Source of the DNA: Staphylococcus petrasii
Lineage (GTDB): Bacteria; Bacillota; Bacilli; Staphylococcales; Staphylococcaceae
Direction of reading: 5' to 3'
NCBI RefSeq assembly: GCF_002902565.1
Contig: NZ_PPRC01000010.1
Coordinates: 1-64,000 of the forward strand
DNA length: 64,000 nt
Part shown: positions 36,570 through 44,941 of the stretch, piece after piece
How positions within the stretch are numbered: the stretch's first letter is position 1
Layout: the number at the start of each line of letters is the position of its first letter
Program-made: the position numbers and the translations under genes
Notes under the pieces: generated by a model
Told to the model about the DNA's origin: nothing
What the model saw: the letters and a program-made list of their open reading frames with translations, nothing else
The model's database searches: none

Positions 36570-37424
36570 TTATGCTAATATTTCGTCCATTGAGCGGTTA
36601 ACGCTACTTGCATACATATTACCAAATTTAAGTAAGTGCACCATAAATAAATATAATCTATAAAATTCTAAACGTTTACGTGCGCCTTTTCCAGAAGGAT
36701 AATGTTTCTCATATTCATCATAAAATTCTTGCGTAAATCCGCCAAACACAGTAGTAATACCTAAATCAAACTCTCTATCGCCGTAAAATGGTGCTGGGTC
36801 GAATAACGAAGGACGCCCATCTTTAAGGAACATATAATTACCGCCCCATAAATCGCCATGTAATAACGACGGCTTACTATTATGTGCCTCCAATTCATTA
36901 ACCATTACAGTACGCACTTGTTCGTACACTTTATTGTCTTCTTCGTTCCATAGCCCTTTGCGCATCAATTCATCTCTTAAGTGATCCATGCGACGTTCCA
37001 CAAAGATTTCAATCCATGAATCTGACCATGAATTATCGAATGAAATGTCCCCGCCTTCATGTGGCAAATCAAATCCAAATTGCCCATCCGGCTGTTGTTG
37101 ACTATGCATCTTAGCTACAAGTTGGCCTAACTCACGTTGACTTCCACTCGTTCCTTCATCTAAATAACTTAAGATTAAGTACGCATCACCGTTAATTTCA
37201 CCATTCGCAATAACGCGTGGCGCTGTTACATCCGCTTCTTCAAACGCATTAAGTCCCGCAATTTCCGATGCATAGAAAGATTTATCGCGATTGCGTTGAA
37301 CTAATAAGAAATACGGTTCATCTTGCGTCGTTATCTTAAACGCTTCGTTCACATCCCCACCACTCACTGATGTAATGTCTTGTATATGATCTAACGGTAA
37401 TTGGTCTTGCCATTCTTTTTTCAT
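36570..37424 (-). CDS. Fructosamine/ribulosamine kinase family protein
   Basis: Protein-deglycation kinase of the FN3K family, 284 residues. APH-type kinase motifs are clear: catalytic-loop LLHGDLWGGNYMF with the Asp/Asn pair, the metal-binding LFDPAPFYGDREFD, and a VQRNRDKSF ATP-site strand. Bacterial members phosphorylate ribulosamines/erythrulosamines on proteins, leading to removal of the sugar. Single-gene unit on the minus strand, between the catabolic cluster and pyrD. Complete. Confidence 0.92.
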   Translation of the reverse strand: MKKEWQDQLPLDHIQDITSVSGGDVNEAFKITTQDEPYFLLVQRNRDKSFYASEIAGLNAFEEADVTAPRVIANGEINGDAYLILSYLDEGTSGSQRELGQLVAKMHSQQQPDGQFGFDLPHEGGDISFDNSWSDSWIEIFVERRMDHLRDELMRKGLWNEEDNKVYEQVRTVMVNELEAHNSKPSLLHGDLWGGNYMFLKDGRPSLFDPAPFYGDREFDLGITTVFGGFTQEFYDEYEKHYPSGKGARKRLEFYRLYLFMVHLLKFGNMYASSVNRSMDEILA

Positions 37425-37667
37425 AACGTTAGCCTCCTTAAATTTTGTATCAGTATTTAATTATTATATTTCCTGAAAATGCCTCCACTAATCTTTCACG
37501 AAAATCTCTTTATTCAAATTTGTAATTAAAGTTAAGGCAAATTTTCAAACACTAAAGAATTTAACTATGCAATTACTGGTGAAAATGCTAGTCTAATATA
37601 AGAATGTTTTTCAATGATATTAAATGAGGATAGTAAGCCTCAAATACAATGAAATAGGAGCATTATT

Positions 37668-38735
37668 ATGTACAAATTAATTAAACCACTTTTATTCAAA
37701 TTCGACCCTGAAAAAGCACACGGCATGACTATCGACGCTTTGAAGTTTGCCCAAAAACAACCTTTCTTATTACCAATCATCCACAAATTATTCACTTATG
37801 ATAACCCATCACTGTCTCAAACAATTAAAGGTATTACATTTAACAACCCTGTTGGCTTAGCTGCAGGTTTCGATAAATCATGTGAAGTACCTAAAGCCCT
37901 TCAACATGCTGGCTTCGGTGCCTTAGAGTTAGGCGGTATTACACCTAAACCTCAAGACGGTAACCCAAAACCACGTATGTATCGTTTAATCGAAGATAAC
38001 GCGTTAATTAACCGCATGGGCTTCAACAACATTGGTATGAATAGAGCGCTGTGGAACTTACGTCGTCATGCATACAATATTCCAGTTGGCTTAAATGTAG
38101 GTGTAAATAAAACAACACCTTATAACGAACGCTATCAAGATTACATCAAAGTAATTGATACGTTTAAAGCCGATGTTTCATTCTTCACTGTTAATATTAG
38201 TTCTCCAAATACTGAGAATTTACAAAGTTTCCATGATAAAGATGAATTTTCAATGTTATGTAAAGCATTGAAAGATTTTAAAGCTCATACAGAAGTTAAT
38301 GTTCCTATTTTCTTAAAATTAACTTCCGATTTAGAACTCGATGGATTTAAAAATATTTTACCAGCAATTACTGAAACATTTGATGGAATGATCTTAGCAA
38401 ATACTACACGTAAACGTGACGGCTTAACATCATCTAATAAAGTGGAAGATGGCGGCCTAAGTGGGAAACCCCTTTTCAAAAGAAACTTAGAGTTAGTGAA
38501 ATGGGCGTACCAACAAACAAATGGTGAATTCTTAATTATTGGTACAGGTGGTATCTTTAGCGCAGAAGATGCAATTCAAATGATGAGAAATGGTGCATCA
38601 TTAGTACAAATTTATTCATCTTTAGTAATTGAAGGACCTGGATTAACTAAGAAAATCAATAAAGACATTGCGTCTTATTTAAAACAAAACAACTACAATA
38701 ACGTAAGTGAGATTATCGGTTTAGACGCCAAATAA
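37668..38735 (+). CDS. pyrD: Dihydroorotate dehydrogenase (quinone), class 2
   Basis: Membrane-associated FMN enzyme that oxidises dihydroorotate to orotate with quinone, de novo pyrimidine synthesis. 355 residues with the class 2 N-terminal helix pair (MYKLIKPLLFKFDPEKAHGM), NPVGLAAGFDK, the catalytic-Ser region FTVNISSPNTENL and the FMN-phosphate motif IGTGGIFSAEDA. Stands apart from the main pyr operon, as is usual for class 2 genes in staphylococci. Ribosome site ATAGGAG. Confidence 0.96.
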   Translation: MYKLIKPLLFKFDPEKAHGMTIDALKFAQKQPFLLPIIHKLFTYDNPSLSQTIKGITFNNPVGLAAGFDKSCEVPKALQHAGFGALELGGITPKPQDGNPKPRMYRLIEDNALINRMGFNNIGMNRALWNLRRHAYNIPVGLNVGVNKTTPYNERYQDYIKVIDTFKADVSFFTVNISSPNTENLQSFHDKDEFSMLCKALKDFKAHTEVNVPIFLKLTSDLELDGFKNILPAITETFDGMILANTTRKRDGLTSSNKVEDGGLSGKPLFKRNLELVKWAYQQTNGEFLIIGTGGIFSAEDAIQMMRNGASLVQIYSSLVIEGPGLTKKINKDIASYLKQNNYNNVSEIIGLDAK

Positions 38736-38813
38736 TCATAAATATACTTTACTTCCCGGCAGAAAGTAATATACTGAAACCAAAGATAAGAAAGTTTATC
38801 GGAGGAGTATTGC

Positions 38814-39107
38814 ATGGCTATAGAAGATAAAGAGAAAAATCTAGCTAACCAACAATCATCGACAAAAGAAACCGAAACTTCTACACAAAATAATAAACAA
38901 CATGATGATGACGATAATAGTATTGGCTACAACGGAGAGAAAAAAACTGCCCTCGATCTTGAAATAGAACGTGAATTATTAGAAATGATGGAAAATAAAG
39001 ATCCAGAACCTGAAAAAGAGAAAAAAGGTTTAAAAATAGCCGGCCTTATTTCTACAGGAGTTATAGCAGTTTTAGCGATTATTCGTTTTATCAACCGTAC
39101 AATATAA
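38814..39107 (+). CDS. Tail-anchored small membrane protein, unknown function
   Basis: A 97-residue protein with a charged, Asn/Gln/Asp-rich N-terminal two-thirds (includes DDDDN and a LEIEREL helix) and one C-terminal transmembrane segment (IAGLISTGVIAVLAIIRFI) ending in RTI. Topology suggests a cytoplasmic head on a C-terminal anchor. It lies 78 bases after pyrD behind a CGGAGG site and ends at a strong terminator. Conserved-looking but of no family I can name. Confidence 0.75.
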   Translation: MAIEDKEKNLANQQSSTKETETSTQNNKQHDDDDNSIGYNGEKKTALDLEIERELLEMMENKDPEPEKEKKGLKIAGLISTGVIAVLAIIRFINRTI

Positions 39108-39117
39108 AAAACAAATG

Positions 39118-39161
39118 TCCCAACTTGAATTTATAATCCGATTCAAGTTGGGATATTTTTA
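39118..39161. terminator. Bidirectional terminator
   Basis: Perfect 13-base arms TCCCAACTTGAAT (39118-39130) and ATTCAAGTTGGGA (39141-39153), then TATTTTTA; serves the small membrane-protein gene and the convergent queH. Confidence 0.9.
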
Positions 39162-39167
39162 TGCCAT

Positions 39168-39884
39168 TTAAAATTGTTGAAGAAACGCTTTTGCTTCCTG
39201 GTTAATCGTTTTAAAATCAATGCCTTGTGCCATAGCAGCAAAGACGCACCCGCAATAACATTGTCTAAAGATATTATAATCATTACACATTTCAATCGAA
39301 CGCTCATAACCTTTATTCTTCTTAAAGTCACTTGGTAAATAGCTCACATCATATATATTTTGAACTTCCATACCTAATTCATTAATAAGTTGCGCATTCT
39401 TTTTAGGTGATAGTGTTAATGCACTGCCAAAATAGTCATATCCGTATTTCACTGCTGCTTCTGCCACTAATTCTAAACGCATTTCAAAACATGCTGTACA
39501 GCGTAATCCACCTTCTGGCTCATCAGTCAAACCACGAGATTTCGCCATTTTCATAAATTCATGAGGTTTATACTCTGCTTCAATATATTGAACATTCTGG
39601 CCTGTTCTTTCATTGAAGTCCTTTACAAATTGCTCTTGAACTTTAGCGCGACGTAAATATTCATTTTTAGGATGAATATTCGGATTAGCAAAATAGATTG
39701 CTACATCTGCATATTGTGTTAAATACTCTAGTGTATAAGTGCTACACGGTGCACAACAACTATGGAGGAGAATTTTAGGACGTAATTCTTGACGTTCCCA
39801 TTGATTAATTAACTTTTTTAGTACTCTGTCATAGTTAATTTTTTGATTCTTCATTTTCGCTATAATCGGATCAGCTTTTAACAT
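39168..39884 (-). CDS. queH: Epoxyqueuosine reductase QueH
   Basis: Iron-sulphur enzyme of the DUF208/QueH family that reduces epoxyqueuosine to queuosine in tRNA, the non-orthologous replacement for QueG. 238 residues. Cysteine motifs are all present: HSCCAPCS at about 41-48, LRCTACFEMRL in the middle and QCYCGCVFA near the end, which hold the [4Fe-4S] cluster and a second metal. Monocistronic on the minus strand. Confidence 0.92.
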   Translation of the reverse strand: MLKADPIIAKMKNQKINYDRVLKKLINQWERQELRPKILLHSCCAPCSTYTLEYLTQYADVAIYFANPNIHPKNEYLRRAKVQEQFVKDFNERTGQNVQYIEAEYKPHEFMKMAKSRGLTDEPEGGLRCTACFEMRLELVAEAAVKYGYDYFGSALTLSPKKNAQLINELGMEVQNIYDVSYLPSDFKKNKGYERSIEMCNDYNIFRQCYCGCVFAAMAQGIDFKTINQEAKAFLQQF

Positions 39885-39943
39885 AAAAACGCTCCTTAAA
39901 TATTTTATAAATTAATTATATAATATTTAAGGAGTTTAATATA

Positions 39944-40450
39944 TCAATATTCTTTCTTTATCATTAGTACATAATAGATAAACATTGCGCCACCAAATAT
40001 TAATCCTGAAATACAACACTTCACAAACTGACTTTGAAAATGAGGCGCTTCATGGAAAATATACGGGAAGAGCACCCCAGTTAAAATAAACATCACTATA
40101 GCAAAGTAGAATACTAAAAATATACATTTAATAGCCTTTTTCTTTATTAAACTTTGATATTCTTTTCGAGAATAAACTTTAGATTCGTCTAAACGATTTC
40201 TTCTATTTATATATAATGAAACGATAGTTAATACCGCAAATAAAATTAAAAGACTTATCGTTCCAAAACTTATTGAATTTTTAGTGGCATCAACAAGAAA
40301 ACTTATAAAACTTAGTATCGCAATACCAATATATGTTAATAAAAACATGATGGCTAGATTATGTTCTAATACGCTTTGTTCACGTTCGTCTCTGCCAGTA
40401 GAATTTTGAGTAAACCAGTTAAATAATTTTTCATTAAATTTATTCATCAT
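39944..40450 (-). CDS. Four-helix membrane protein, DUF3278-like
   Basis: A 168-residue protein with four predicted transmembrane helices in two pairs and an N-terminal cytoplasmic stretch containing STGRDEREQSVLEH, a pattern shared by small Firmicute membrane proteins of the DUF3278 type. The middle loop is strongly basic (INRRNRLDESKVYSRKEYQ). Such genes usually neighbour an XRE regulator, which is absent here. Upstream are two perfect 23-base direct repeats. Function unknown. Confidence 0.7.
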   Translation of the reverse strand: MMNKFNEKLFNWFTQNSTGRDEREQSVLEHNLAIMFLLTYIGIAILSFISFLVDATKNSISFGTISLLILFAVLTIVSLYINRRNRLDESKVYSRKEYQSLIKKKAIKCIFLVFYFAIVMFILTGVLFPYIFHEAPHFQSQFVKCCISGLIFGGAMFIYYVLMIKKEY

Positions 40451-40482
40451 GCTCTACTCCTTTTTTATAATTTTATTTCTTC

Positions 40483-40533
40483 TTTATGTAAAATATAAAC
40501 GACATCTTCATTTATGTAAAATATAAACGACAT
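40483..40533. repeat. Two perfect 23-base direct repeats upstream of membrane-protein gene
   Basis: TTTATGTAAAATATAAAC plus GACAT occurs at 40483-40505 and again at 40511-40533, separated by five bases (28-base period). They lie 33-83 bases upstream of the ATG at 40450 and therefore in the promoter; likely an operator pair or duplicated promoter. Confidence 0.8.
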
Positions 40534-40546
40534 ATTCAACTATAAT

Positions 40547-40575
40547 TTGCTGATTTCATAGTGTTATGGTACAAT
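40547..40575 (+). promoter_or_regulatory. Promoter of type I antitoxin-like RNA, copy 1
   Basis: TTGCTG (40547-40552), 17-base spacer, TACAAT (40570-40575) on the plus strand, about seven bases before the conserved RNA start. Confidence 0.7.
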
Positions 40576-40581
40576 AAATGT

Positions 40582-40733
40582 AATAAAAAACACCTAGTTG
40601 GTTTTGAAGATTAGACTAGGTGTAAAAATAAAGGACATATTACTGACTTAAAGCTAAGCCAATATGTATCTCCAATATCTATTATTGGGCTAACGTTTTC
40701 TTAACTGCCATTAAGAAAACGTTTATTTTTTTT
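40582..40733 (+). ncRNA. SprF/RatA-type antitoxin RNA, copy 1
   Basis: About 150-base RNA without ORF: 5' hairpin ACACCTAG/CTAGGTGT, a linker with CCAATATG.. and ATTATTGGG, then a perfect terminator stem AACGTTTTCTTAA (40692-40704) / TTAAGAAAACGTT (40711-40723) and eight Ts. Its 3' end overlaps the 3' end of the convergent toxin ORF, the arrangement of SprF/SprG and RatA/TxpA. A near-identical copy lies at 41193-41336. Confidence 0.75.
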
Positions 40734-40824
40734 GGTTATATTTTAACCACATAAAAATAATTTGGCCCACAAGAAAAATAATAATATTTATTGAAAGATG
40801 AACCACTATATAAATAGTCATCAT
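40723..40824 (-). CDS. SprG/TxpA-like type I toxin peptide
   Basis: A 33-residue peptide starting MMTIYIVVHLSIN and ending KYNQKK: one hydrophobic helix (about 4-27) with a basic C-terminus, the usual form of membrane-damaging type I toxins and similar to SprG-type peptides (MITI.. start, NKK end). GGGGAGGAG precedes two adjacent ATGs (40824 and 40821); the second has the better spacing. Its mRNA would start near 40900 from TATAAT (40907-40912), leaving a 76-base leader that repeats parts of the antitoxin sequence. A 7-3-7 palindrome ATAGAAT-AAA-ATTCTAT (40924-40940) lies in the -35 zone. Confidence 0.7.
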   Translation of the reverse strand: MMTIYIVVHLSINIIIFLVGQIIFMWLKYNQKK

Positions 40825-40978
40825 GATCTCCTCCCCTCACCCAATTGGATTAATAGAGTTGGAGATACACAATAACGTAATAGGTTCCCTCATTTTTATG
40901 GTATTAATTATACATCGTATGCCATAGAATAAAATTCTATTTTGTATGTAAAACAATATACATCTAATAAAATACTAT

Positions 40979-41007
40979 TTGATTATTGATTGATGTTATA
41001 TTATAAT
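40979..41007 (+). promoter_or_regulatory. Promoter of decayed antitoxin-like RNA, copy 2
   Basis: TTGATT (40979-40984), 17-base spacer, perfect TATAAT (41002-41007). The RNA it would start (AAAGTAACAAAACACAC) resembles the 5' end of copies 1 and 3 but then diverges. Confidence 0.6.
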
Positions 41008-41064
41008 AAAAGTAACAAAACACACTTAGTGTTTTGAGAGGGCTACAGTTATAAAAATAACTGG

Positions 41065-41110
41065 ATTGCTTATTTATTGGAAGATGAACCGTTATAACTA
41101 TAGTTATCAT
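41065..41110 (-). pseudogene. Remnant of a second type I toxin gene
   Basis: From the ATG at 41108-41110, preceded by a GAGGGTAGATC site homologous to copy 1, the frame reads MITIVITVHLPIN, matching the first 13 residues of the toxin, and then leaves the toxin sequence and runs into the antitoxin-2 remnant. The leader upstream on the minus strand also matches copy 1. Confidence 0.6.
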
Positions 41111-41192
41111 GATCTACCCTCTCACCCAATGGGAATAATAGTTTTGGAAATATATCATAACGTAATAAGTTCATTTCATAGCTCTTGCAATA

Positions 41193-41336
41193 AAAAAACA
41201 CCTAGGTTGTTTTGAAGATTAGACTAGGTGTAAAAATAAAGGACATATTACTGACTTCTAGCAAGCCAATATGTATCTCCAATATCTATTATTGGGCTAA
41301 CGTTTTCTTAATTGCAGTTAAGAAAACGTTATTTTT
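41193..41336 (+). ncRNA. SprF/RatA-type antitoxin RNA, copy 3
   Basis: Differs from copy 1 at roughly ten positions, keeping the ACACCTAG/CTAGGTGT hairpin, CCAATATGTATCTCC and the AACGTTTTCTTAA terminator stem. The -10 is weaker (TGCAAT, 41186-41191) and no -35 is evident. No toxin ORF lies opposite; a TetR gene begins five bases beyond its terminator, so it is an orphan antitoxin. Confidence 0.6.
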
Positions 41337-41340
41337 ATAT

Positions 41341-41934
41341 TTATTTATTAATTTCTCTTTGTATAATAGTGGCCGGACCGTGATTAACGATGTCATAAAA
41401 GTAATTAATTAAATCTTCTTTAGGTATACGTTGATTGTCTTCTACCCAATGTCTCAAAAAGGATAATCCTGCTCCTGAAACATAGCTCATAAAATATGAA
41501 AATGGTATACCACTTATTTCTCCCTTCATGCTTGTAAAGCTATTTAAATAATTATTTAGCAAGCTATATAATTTTTCATGTAAGGTAGAGTCTTTACCTA
41601 CTTTAAACATTAATTGATAAAATTCGATATTCTCTTCAATATGAGAAATTAGAAATTCCATTATTTCTCGTAAATCATCAGTAGTAAATTTGCCTCCACT
41701 GTTTTGTTTACTTTCTTCAATAAACACTCTAACTTTTTCCACTTGTTCGTCTTCCAATTTTTCTAATAAATCATATTTATCTAAATAATGCGTATAGAAT
41801 GTACCACGATTAATATCAGCTAAATCAGTAATTTGTTGTACTGTTATTTCATTAAAATTATGTTGATGAAGTAATTCAAGAAATGCTTGTTTAATTGCAT
41901 TTTGTGATTTTCTAACTCTACGATCTTGAACCAT
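41341..41934 (-). CDS. TetR/AcrR-family regulator
   Basis: A 197-residue TetR protein with the HTH pattern KSQNAIKQAFLELLHQHNFNEI then GTFYTHYLDKYDLLEKL, and a C-terminal TetR_C-like domain (SYFMSYVSGAGLSFLRHWV). It is divergent from the CocE/NonD hydrolase gene across a 164-base gap and is the obvious candidate to control it. A partial inverted repeat TACAAT..ATTGTTGTA lies near 41997-42027. The gene runs up to the orphan antitoxin terminator. Confidence 0.9.
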   Translation of the reverse strand: MVQDRRVRKSQNAIKQAFLELLHQHNFNEITVQQITDLADINRGTFYTHYLDKYDLLEKLEDEQVEKVRVFIEESKQNSGGKFTTDDLREIMEFLISHIEENIEFYQLMFKVGKDSTLHEKLYSLLNNYLNSFTSMKGEISGIPFSYFMSYVSGAGLSFLRHWVEDNQRIPKEDLINYFYDIVNHGPATIIQREINK

Positions 41935-42098
41935 AGTTTAGACCTCTCTTTATACGGTATGTTCTTATACAATTATATCTATTTTGTTGGTTTTCGTACA
42001 ATGTCCCCTCTGTTGATTGTTGTATGCTCTTACTATAACCCTTACTATGAAAGTGTATTCGGAAGTGCATTTTCAAAAAAAAGAAAGGATGAACTAAG

Positions 42099-43787
42099 AT
42101 GATAAATAATAATTTAGGAAATCCAAAATTAGAAGTTACAAATGTGGAAGAAGTTAAAGAAGGATTAAATCATATTGTAGTAGATAGCGTGCAATACGGT
42201 AATCAAGAAATGATTATGGAAAAAGATGTACCTGTTACTATGAAAGATGGCGAAATATTATATGTCAATGTGTTCCGTCCAAATAAAGATGGTCAATTTC
42301 CAGTAGTCATGTCTGCTGACACATACGGTAAGGATAATAAACCAAAAATTACAAATATGGGGGCTAATTGGCCAACATTAGGTTCTATCCCTACATCAAG
42401 CTTTACTCCTGAAGAATCTCCAGATCCTGGCTTTTGGGTGCCAAATGATTATGTCGTGGTTAAAGTCGCATTACGAGGCAGTGCTGGTTCAAATGGTGTC
42501 TTATCTCCTTGGTCTAAACGTGAAGCTGGAGATTATTATGAAGTAATTGAATGGGCGGCTGAACAAGAATGGAGTAACGGTAATATTGGTACAAATGGCG
42601 TGTCTTACCTAGCTGTAACACAATGGTGGGTAGCAGCTCTAAATCCACCTCACTTAAAAGCGATGATTCCATGGGAAGGATTAAATGATATGTATCGTGA
42701 AGTAGCCTTTCATGGTGGTATGCCAGATACTGGCTTCTTCCGTTTCTGGATACAAGGCATCTTTGCGAGATGGGAAGATAATCCAAATATTGAGGATTTA
42801 ATTCAAGCGCAAAAAGATCATCCATTATTTGATGATTTCTGGAAACAACGTCAAGCACCACTTGCGAATATCACTATACCATTGTTAACTTGCGCAAGCT
42901 GGTCTACTCAAGGATTACACAACAGAGGTTCTTTTGAAGGGTTTAAACAAGCAAGCTCTGAAAATAAATGGCTTTATGTACATGGTCGTAAAGAATGGGA
43001 AAGTTATTATGCTCGTGAAAATCTTGAACGTCAAAAAGAATTCTTCGACTATTATCTAAAAGAAGAAGATAATGATTGGTTAGAAACACCACATGTGATT
43101 TATGAAGTTCGTGACAAATTCTATCGTGGGCAATTCAAAACAGCAGAGAACTTCCCGCTTCCAAACACTAATTATCAAGCATTATATTTAAACAACTCAG
43201 ATATGTCACTCAATGACCAATCTATATCCACAGATACAGTTGCTAGTTATAACTCTGAAAGTAATGAAGATGAATTACGCTACACTTATACTTTCAACAA
43301 AGATACAGAACTCGTTGGTAATATGAAATTAAAATTATGGGTAGCCGCTGAAGAAGCAGATGATTTAGATTTATTTGCGGGAATTAAAAAATTAGATTGT
43401 AGAGGTAATGAAGTTCACTTCCCTGATTTCAATCATATTGAAAAAGGACAAGTCGCAACAGGCTGGCTACGTGCTTCTCATCGTGAACTAGATGAAACTA
43501 AATCTACAATTGCACAACCATGGCATACACATGAACATGAACACAAAGTGAGTCCAAATGAAATTGTGCCAGTTGAAATAGAATTATTACCATCTGGTAC
43601 ATTATTCAAAAAAGGTGAATCCCTAGTAGTGGTTGTTAAAGGTAACGAAATTATTAAAGGTAATAGCACACCATTACCTAATATGAAAACACGTTACGAA
43701 CATGAAGATACAGTAAACAAAGGTAACCACCTAATTTATACTGGTGGCGATTATGATTCACACTTAATCATTCCAGTAAGTGAATAA
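42099..43787 (+). CDS. CocE/NonD-family hydrolase
   Basis: Serine hydrolase of 562 residues, X-Pro dipeptidyl-peptidase/cocaine esterase family. The N-terminal catalytic domain has VPVTMKDGEILYVNVFRP, VKVALRGSAGSNG and the nucleophile in GTNGVSYLAVTQWW (Gly-x-Ser-Tyr), followed by a cap and, from about residue 370, the jelly-roll C-terminal domain (LVGNMKLKLWVAAEEADDLDLF). No signal peptide, so cytoplasmic. It cleaves esters, amides or acylated compounds; substrate unknown. AAAGGATG site present. TetR-controlled by position. Confidence 0.9.
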   Translation: MINNNLGNPKLEVTNVEEVKEGLNHIVVDSVQYGNQEMIMEKDVPVTMKDGEILYVNVFRPNKDGQFPVVMSADTYGKDNKPKITNMGANWPTLGSIPTSSFTPEESPDPGFWVPNDYVVVKVALRGSAGSNGVLSPWSKREAGDYYEVIEWAAEQEWSNGNIGTNGVSYLAVTQWWVAALNPPHLKAMIPWEGLNDMYREVAFHGGMPDTGFFRFWIQGIFARWEDNPNIEDLIQAQKDHPLFDDFWKQRQAPLANITIPLLTCASWSTQGLHNRGSFEGFKQASSENKWLYVHGRKEWESYYARENLERQKEFFDYYLKEEDNDWLETPHVIYEVRDKFYRGQFKTAENFPLPNTNYQALYLNNSDMSLNDQSISTDTVASYNSESNEDELRYTYTFNKDTELVGNMKLKLWVAAEEADDLDLFAGIKKLDCRGNEVHFPDFNHIEKGQVATGWLRASHRELDETKSTIAQPWHTHEHEHKVSPNEIVPVEIELLPSGTLFKKGESLVVVVKGNEIIKGNSTPLPNMKTRYEHEDTVNKGNHLIYTGGDYDSHLIIPVSE

Positions 43788-43813
43788 TAACTTAAAAATT
43801 TATATTTACTAAA

Positions 43814-43867
43814 AATGCATCCTTTAAAAGTTATCATTAACAAATGAATGTTTTTAAAGGATGCATA
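43814..43867. terminator. Bidirectional terminator
   Basis: Arms ATGCATCCTTTAAAA and TTTTAAAGGATGCAT with a 24-base loop, then ATTTTTATTTT; lies between the convergent hydrolase and zinc-ribbon genes. Confidence 0.85.
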
Positions 43868-43888
43868 TTTTTATTTTACTAATATTAA

Positions 43889-44941
43889 TTAATCATTCTC
43901 TTTTTCTTTTTTATAATCATCTATATCTTTTTCATCAAATTTTAATTTAGTGTCGATGATGCCATATTGATCTTCATCCCCACGTAAATCATCAATATTT
44001 ACTACATTTGATTTATATGTTTTACCCTTTATCTTCATGGTAGCGTAAATATTTTCATTTTCACCGTAGACGAAGGGACCGTAATTAGTCCATCGATCAT
44101 ATTTACCCACTTTTTTTCCATTAACATAAATATAAAAATCATTGATTAAAGGTCCTTTAATATCAGTAACCTTAACGTATTTTTCATTAAAGTCTTGAGT
44201 CACAACTTCGCGTTCGTTATTTGTATTAATAACTAAATTACCTTTATGAACTCTATCATTAACTTTTTTAGTTGCTTTAAGAGTATACTTACCTACAGGC
44301 ATATAACCTAATTCTATAGTTTTATCTTTTTCTAATTTAATATGATATTCTTTACCATTTAAATTATATGTAATCTCACCTTCATCTGAAGACTTAATAT
44401 TAATATCATTAGTAGGCACAGTATATTCCAGGTTATCAAATAATAAATACTTTTTCCCTTTCTTTTCCACATTAAATATTCTATTGAAATTACCATGTCT
44501 TAGGCTTACACTTGCCTCTCTTTTTCCTCCGTCATTTACCTCACTTATAGCTTTTTCAATATCATTTGAAATATCAACGAGATTACCATCTTCTTTTAAT
44601 AAGCTGATATACGCTTTAGTCTCCTCTACAGTTAATTGTTTCTTTTCAGTAGATAAGTATTTAGATAAAGTTTTAGCATCTTCATCTCTTAAAGCTTTTA
44701 CAATATGATTGACATCTTTTTCTGGTGATAATTGATGTTTTGCCACAAAGTAAGCGCCTACTAATATAACTAGTAATACAGCTACTAAGATTTTTACTAG
44801 TACAGGTATTTTTCTCGATTTTCTCGGTTCATTTTGAAAAGGCGGAACTCGACTAGTCTCTGTGACTAGTCGAGTTCCACATTGTGTACACACTTTCTGG
44901 CCCGGAACTATTTTACTTCCACAATGTTTACAATAAGCCAT
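43889..44941 (-). CDS. TcaA/YvbJ-like zinc-ribbon membrane protein
   Basis: About 350 residues from the ATG at 44941. Order: N-terminal zinc ribbon CKHCG..CTQCG, a linker, one transmembrane helix (about 47-66, VLVKILVAVLLVILVGAYFV), then a long extracellular part resembling the first domains of TcaA (SPEKDVNHIVKALRDEDAKTLSKYLS, then FDNLEYTVPT and several Ig-like repeats, ending YKKEKEND). It stops about where S. aureus TcaA (460) has another C-terminal domain, so this is a shorter variant. TcaA affects glycopeptide susceptibility and envelope integrity; a similar role is inference. It overlaps the upstream zinc-ribbon gene by 14 bases. Confidence 0.8.
   Translation of the reverse strand: MAYCKHCGSKIVPGQKVCTQCGTRLVTETSRVPPFQNEPRKSRKIPVLVKILVAVLLVILVGAYFVAKHQLSPEKDVNHIVKALRDEDAKTLSKYLSTEKKQLTVEETKAYISLLKEDGNLVDISNDIEKAISEVNDGGKREASVSLRHGNFNRIFNVEKKGKKYLLFDNLEYTVPTNDINIKSSDEGEITYNLNGKEYHIKLEKDKTIELGYMPVGKYTLKATKKVNDRVHKGNLVINTNNEREVVTQDFNEKYVKVTDIKGPLINDFYIYVNGKKVGKYDRWTNYGPFVYGENENIYATMKIKGKTYKSNVVNIDDLRGDEDQYGIIDTKLKFDEKDIDDYKKEKEND

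Noticed and set aside
40841..40900. Upstream ORF of 18 codons in the toxin mRNA leader
   Set aside because: It starts at an ATG without a ribosome site and has no comparative support.
41212..41412. Plus-strand ORF overlapping antitoxin copy 3 and the TetR gene
   Set aside because: It is antisense to the TetR coding region and crosses the terminator; no ribosome site.
41940..42080. Clear TetR operator between the TetR gene and the CocE hydrolase
   Set aside because: Only partial repeats such as TACAAT..ATTGTTGTA are visible; no palindrome comparable to the one at 31407-31426.
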